Positions 5,161 to 7,721 of a stretch of 7,721 nucleotides of DNA are shown piece by piece. The notes under the pieces are model-generated. The model did not search any database. It worked only from the letters and a program-made list of their open reading frames with translations, and had not been told where the DNA came from. Source of the stretch: RGIG6374 sp045600965 (lineage in GTDB: Bacteria > Bacteroidota > Bacteroidia > Bacteroidales > UBA932); the NCBI GenBank assembly GCA_045600965.1, contig JAZRYW010000062.1:1-7721 (forward strand). Reading direction: 5' to 3'. The position numbers and the translations under genes are program-made. Within the stretch, counting starts at the first letter, position 1; every line of letters starts with the position of its first letter.

Positions 5161-7107
5161 ATGAAAATCAAGCATATATCAATATGGTGCCTCGCCACCG
5201 CCTTATGTCTCCTGCCACTGTCCTGTGATAAGAATGACCCGTCCATTACCCTGCCAGGCAGCACGTCAGTCTCTTCCGTAGGGATGAACCTGCAAGTCAC
5301 GACCAACAGCATCATACCCGTCAAAAGCGAGGCTGGCACTCTGACAAGAGTTTTCGGCGATCCGGAGGACGGCATAATCATGACAGAATATGTCTCCGAC
5401 ATCACCGACATCATGCCCGAGACAAAGGGGACGATTGTTACTGCCTCCAATCTTCCTACCCTGACCAACTATGGCTCATTCCAAGTCAACGCATACCGCG
5501 CCTTCACAAAGGGTGAACTCAATGAGACAGGGGACAAGGACAACACGGACAACGATGACGATGCTTATGATAACGGAACGAAGAGCGCAAGCACCAAGGC
5601 TGTCAGGGATTTCAGCCTGACCGCTTCATATAGTGGCGGTTCCTGGACATGGGCTACACCTCACTGGCGCAACAAGTCCGTGTTCAGCATCTGGTCCATG
5701 GCACCGGCCAGCTCAGCAAATCTATCACCTGCCTCGATGACAACAGTTAACGGGGATCCCATTACGATGCCTGAACCGGACTGGACTGACCTCTCTTCAG
5801 TCGGTGCTGTAGCAGACACCCTTACTGCTTCACAGATTCAACAGATACAGGCCAAATTCAGATCCTTGACTTTCGACTACACATTGCCCGCCTACGCTCC
5901 CGCCACCAACTCCACGTCCATCTACAAGGATCTCCTTTTTGCCTACAACGAAGAGATGAGAGAGTTTGAAGAGGAGGACGGCAAGCTCAAAGAAGACGCT
6001 AATGGCGATAATATCATAAAGGACGGTAAATCGAAGTCTTTTAATGTCACTTTCTCCCACGCTCTCGCAGCCGTGAAGTTTGTACTGAACACGGAAACTA
6101 CCGGCGCCGACATCCATAGCGTGACCCTCTGCTACACGGATACTGACGGCAATATCGTCACCACAGACGGTATCGCCACCAAAGGCACTTGCACAGCATC
6201 GGCCACCCAGGGTGACGGATCCTGCCCGGTGGGTTTCAGTTGGACCAGCCTTACCAATAAGAAGCCTATGCACTTTGTGTTCAATGATGGCACGAGTTCT
6301 ACCACTAAAGTTTCCGGCGGATACGCAAACACAGGTGATGGCGTCCTCTTCATGATTCCTCAGAGCGCCACCGGCCTCAAGGTCATCGTCGAATTCAGCA
6401 AATACGGCGGCACCGAGTACTATACCAAGGTCATCACATCGCCTAGCACATCAGGTCTCAACATCAACTGGGAAGCCGGCAAATGCTACACCTACACATT
6501 CAAGATCGGCGAGTTCCATGTCCCGGGGGAATTATTGAAAGGGTCAGGGACCATAACTGTTGATGGATTTCAAAACGGTAATTCAGATAATTTGTACGAA
6601 CAACAAATTCCATCAAAAAATGTAAAAAAGATTGGATTGATCGTTAATAATTTTACTTATAAAGATAATGGGAATGGAGGGGCAGTACTGACAATTGATC
6701 CTAATGGTAATGGACCAGAAGTTACTCTTACTAAAAATTCCAGTGGCATTATTATTAATGATTCATTATCACCTAGAGATGATGTTGAAGTAGATTTTTT
6801 ACCAATCATCGCCGACGGTACCCTTGGAACATCGCTGACGAGTTTTGGAAATGGTGAGACAGAGTCATATGATCCATATTATTATTATCATGTCGGTACC
6901 ACAACGACATTTCCTGGTCCAATATATTATGCATTTGATTTGCATGGAGCTGATACATTTGATGTCGTTGTTTACGGATATTCGAATTCAAGTAACGCAA
7001 AGATTGATTATAACATTAAAGCTTTGTTAGTTCTTGAAGTAGTGGAAGACCCGAACATTCCTAATAATTTTTATGGCATTGACGCCATAGACTGGGCAAA
7101 TATCTAA
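5161..7107 (+). CDS. Fimbrillin-like (Mfa-like) surface lipoprotein with AT-rich C-terminal extension
   Basis: This encodes 648 residues. The start is supported by a lipoprotein signal peptide: hydrophobic residues 6-20, then lipobox LPLSC with Cys22 as the lipidated residue, followed by DKNDP. The body resembles the Mfa-like/fimbrillin family: 'TKGTIVTASNLPTLTNYGSF' with 'QVNAYRAF', the characteristic FSHALAAVKFVL (about 298-309), and NWEAGKCYTYTFKI (436-449), a common fimbrillin ending. An Asp-rich loop lies near 125-138. Family members are exported as lipoproteins and assemble into type V pili or their tips. Arg63 could be a processing site, which is speculative. From about residue 457 to the end (from about base 6530) base composition drops to about 35% G+C, and the protein becomes Asn/Tyr/Thr-rich (YDPYYYYHVGTTTTFPG, VVVYGYSNSSNAKIDYN). 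This suggests a separate, probably beta-rich domain of different origin, possibly a ligand-binding tip domain. The fimbrillin-like call is firm; the role of the extension is not known. Confidence 0.85.
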   Translation: MKIKHISIWCLATALCLLPLSCDKNDPSITLPGSTSVSSVGMNLQVTTNSIIPVKSEAGTLTRVFGDPEDGIIMTEYVSDITDIMPETKGTIVTASNLPTLTNYGSFQVNAYRAFTKGELNETGDKDNTDNDDDAYDNGTKSASTKAVRDFSLTASYSGGSWTWATPHWRNKSVFSIWSMAPASSANLSPASMTTVNGDPITMPEPDWTDLSSVGAVADTLTASQIQQIQAKFRSLTFDYTLPAYAPATNSTSIYKDLLFAYNEEMREFEEEDGKLKEDANGDNIIKDGKSKSFNVTFSHALAAVKFVLNTETTGADIHSVTLCYTDTDGNIVTTDGIATKGTCTASATQGDGSCPVGFSWTSLTNKKPMHFVFNDGTSSTTKVSGGYANTGDGVLFMIPQSATGLKVIVEFSKYGGTEYYTKVITSPSTSGLNINWEAGKCYTYTFKIGEFHVPGELLKGSGTITVDGFQNGNSDNLYEQQIPSKNVKKIGLIVNNFTYKDNGNGGAVLTIDPNGNGPEVTLTKNSSGIIINDSLSPRDDVEVDFLPIIADGTLGTSLTSFGNGETESYDPYYYYHVGTTTTFPGPIYYAFDLHGADTFDVVVYGYSNSSNAKIDYNIKALLVLEVVEDPNIPNNFYGIDAIDWANI

Positions 7108-7184
7108 AATTCATTGCAACAAATCCTGAGTCCTTGTAATAAGACATATCATTTCAGTTATGCTCAATCTTGGACACATATCGA

Positions 7185-7218
7185 CAAATCACCCTGCCCC
7201 ACACGGCAGGGTGATTTG
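7185..7218. terminator. Perfect 14-bp terminator hairpin after the fimbrillin gene
   Basis: CAAATCACCCTGCC (7185-7198) pairs perfectly with GGCAGGGTGATTTG (7205-7218) around CCACAC. It starts 78 bases after the stop. The T-run is inside the stem base and continues weakly after it (CCTTA), so it may also work in the opposite direction. No other gene nearby would need it. Confidence 0.7.
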
Positions 7219-7276
7219 CCTTACAGAACACCATCTTCGTTCACGACACATTTCTGTCACTCCGAACTATCATATA

Positions 7277-7361
7277 CGTCATTCCGGGCATGACCCGGAA
7301 TCCATCCAACCAGAGATGCCGGATCGGGTCCGGCATGACGACGACTAGGTCCGGAATGACG
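7277..7361. repeat. REP-like head-to-head pair plus half copy
   Basis: The first element is CGTC (7277-7280), arms ATTCCGGG (7281-7288) and CCCGGAAT (7294-7301) around CATGA. After a 13-base gap comes the opposite orientation: ATGCCGGA (7316-7323) and TCCGGCAT (7329-7336) around TCGGG, ending GACG (7337-7340). A half copy, GTCCGGAATGACG, follows at 7349-7361. This repeats the organisation of the 346-468 cluster, with different arm sequences. Confidence 0.85.
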
Positions 7362-7406
7362 AAAGTTCCGACTATCAGCCTCTTGCGTCGGAGATCCTCA
7401 ATGATA

Positions 7407-7484
7407 AAGGGGTGTCTGCGACGGTTGCTGAAATATCATGATTGATAATCAACTATATACAAACTTCGGCGTTGCAGACCCCTT
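7407..7484. repeat. 78-bp imperfect inverted repeat with a central palindrome
   Basis: AAGGGG (7407-7412) pairs with CCCCTT (7479-7484). After a two-base bulge, TCTGCGACG (7415-7423) pairs with CGTTGCAGA (7470-7478) with a single G-U-type mismatch. The 46-base interior is AT-rich and contains the palindrome TTGATAATCAA (7442-7452). The 11 bases GTCTGCGACGG (7414-7424) recur directly at 7498-7508. The size and the mirrored ends resemble a miniature mobile element or a structured RNA. No transposase or clear target duplication is visible. Confidence 0.6.
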
Positions 7485-7493
7485 CATCTGTTT

Positions 7494-7514
7494 GAGAGTC
7501 TGCGACGGACTCTC
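7494..7514. repeat. Hairpin with TGCGACG loop
   Basis: GAGAGTC (7494-7500) pairs perfectly with GACTCTC (7508-7514). The 7-base loop TGCGACG also occurs in the left arm of the preceding inverted repeat. There is no T-run on the + strand. Confidence 0.6.
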
Positions 7515-7524
7515 TACCCCTAAG

Positions 7525-7549
7525 ATGCCGGATCAGGTCCGGCATGACG
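7525..7549 (-). repeat. REP-like element, reverse orientation
   Basis: ATGCCGGA (7525-7532) and TCCGGCAT (7538-7545) enclose TCAGG, and GACG follows. The arms are identical to the 7316-7336 element and the loop differs. Confidence 0.85.
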
Positions 7550-7612
7550 GCAAGACGGTACAGCAGGACGTCAAGACGGTACGGCAGGACGGCAAGACGG
7601 TACGGCAGGACG
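7546..7612. repeat. 21-bp tandem repeat, three units, seeded from a REP end
   Basis: Units start at 7546, 7567 and 7588, each 21 bases, made of GACGGCAAGACGG plus TACGGCAG. Unit one has A for G (TACAGCAG) and unit two has T for G (GACGTCAAG). A fourth partial GACG begins at 7609. The first four bases are the GACG tail of the adjoining REP-like element. Confidence 0.9.
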
Positions 7613-7650
7613 ATGCTACCAGCCTCTGTCATATCGGGTTCAAACTTATA

Positions 7651-7676
7651 CGTCATTCCGGGCCTGACCCGGAATC
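7651..7676 (+). repeat. REP-like element identical to the one at 368-393
   Basis: All 26 bases match the element at 368-393: CGTC, arms ATTCCGGG and CCCGGAAT around CCTGA, then C. The two identical copies are 7283 bases apart, in the same orientation, one on each side of the AsmA, tRNA and fimbrillin genes. Confidence 0.9.
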
Positions 7677-7721
7677 CCCTGACCTGAAAAATTCACAAAT
7701 TTACCAGTCCCCCTTCAAGCG

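Larger units (their letters stand above)
7219..7721. other. Repeat-rich non-coding region at the window end
   Basis: No gene is supported in this 503-base stretch. It contains a REP-like pair and half copy (7277-7361), a short inverted repeat TCCGAC/GTCGGA (7367-7372 and 7387-7392), a large imperfect inverted repeat (7407-7484), a hairpin (7494-7514), a REP-like element with a 21-bp tandem repeat (7525-7612) and a final REP-like element (7651-7676). Short open frames here are translations of the repeats; the - strand frame 7453-7656 reads as heptads (LPYRLAV) plus MPDLIRHL from a REP. The last 45 bases show nothing recognisable. Confidence 0.7.

Noticed and set aside
7546..7612. CRISPR or plasmid iteron array
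   Set aside because: The units are directly abutting with no spacers, no replication gene is nearby, and the repeat derives from the adjoining REP-like tail.
7453..7656. 67-codon - strand frame with heptad repeats and MPDLIRHL
   Set aside because: It is a translation of the 21-bp tandem repeat and REP-like DNA. MPDLIRHL-type strings are typical of such repeats.

Overview
The window looks like a Bacteroidales chromosome segment, plausibly Alistipes-like or a related gut lineage; the genus is a guess. The supporting signs are Bacteroidetes-type -7 boxes (TAnnTTTG) before three transcription units, a fimbrillin-like lipoprotein with a Bacteroidales lipobox, a long Bacteroidetes-type AsmA protein, and the C-terminal tail of an Rpn/PD-(D/E)XK nuclease-type transposase. 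Two 60-base samples I counted in the first part of the fimbrillin gene are each about 57% G+C.

Layout. Bases 1-239 are the 3' end of an Rpn-like nuclease/transposase gene. Bases 240-684 are non-coding and hold a hairpin, a cluster of REP-like palindromes and a strong intrinsic terminator. Bases 685-4146 encode a 1153-residue AsmA-family envelope protein whose -7 box lies only 4 bases before its ATG. A tRNA-Leu(UAG) follows at 4182-4261, with its own promoter overlapping the AsmA stop codon and a terminator behind it. Bases 4262-4963 have no convincing gene but contain several hairpins, a pair of related stem-loops (4484-4565), an AT-rich 9-bp inverted repeat and a good promoter. That promoter drives a probable two-gene operon: a 57-residue small protein (4964-5137) and, 23 bases later, a 648-residue fimbrillin-like lipoprotein (5161-7107). 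A perfect 14-bp hairpin (7185-7218) closes the operon. The last 500 bases are a second REP-rich, non-coding region with a 21-bp tandem repeat and a large imperfect inverted repeat.

How it fits together. AsmA-like proteins are tied to outer-membrane lipid homeostasis, and fimbrillins are surface lipoproteins that build type V pili, so both protein-coding units concern the cell envelope; no direct functional link is visible. The most notable observations are: (i) the fimbrillin gene is a compositional mosaic, with a complete fimbrillin body at about 57% G+C in samples followed by a roughly 190-residue C-terminal extension at about 35% G+C; (ii) REP-like elements at both ends of the window keep their stem pairing while the stem sequence changes, and tandem repeats grow from their GACG ends; and (iii) a small unrecognised protein gene leads the fimbrillin operon.
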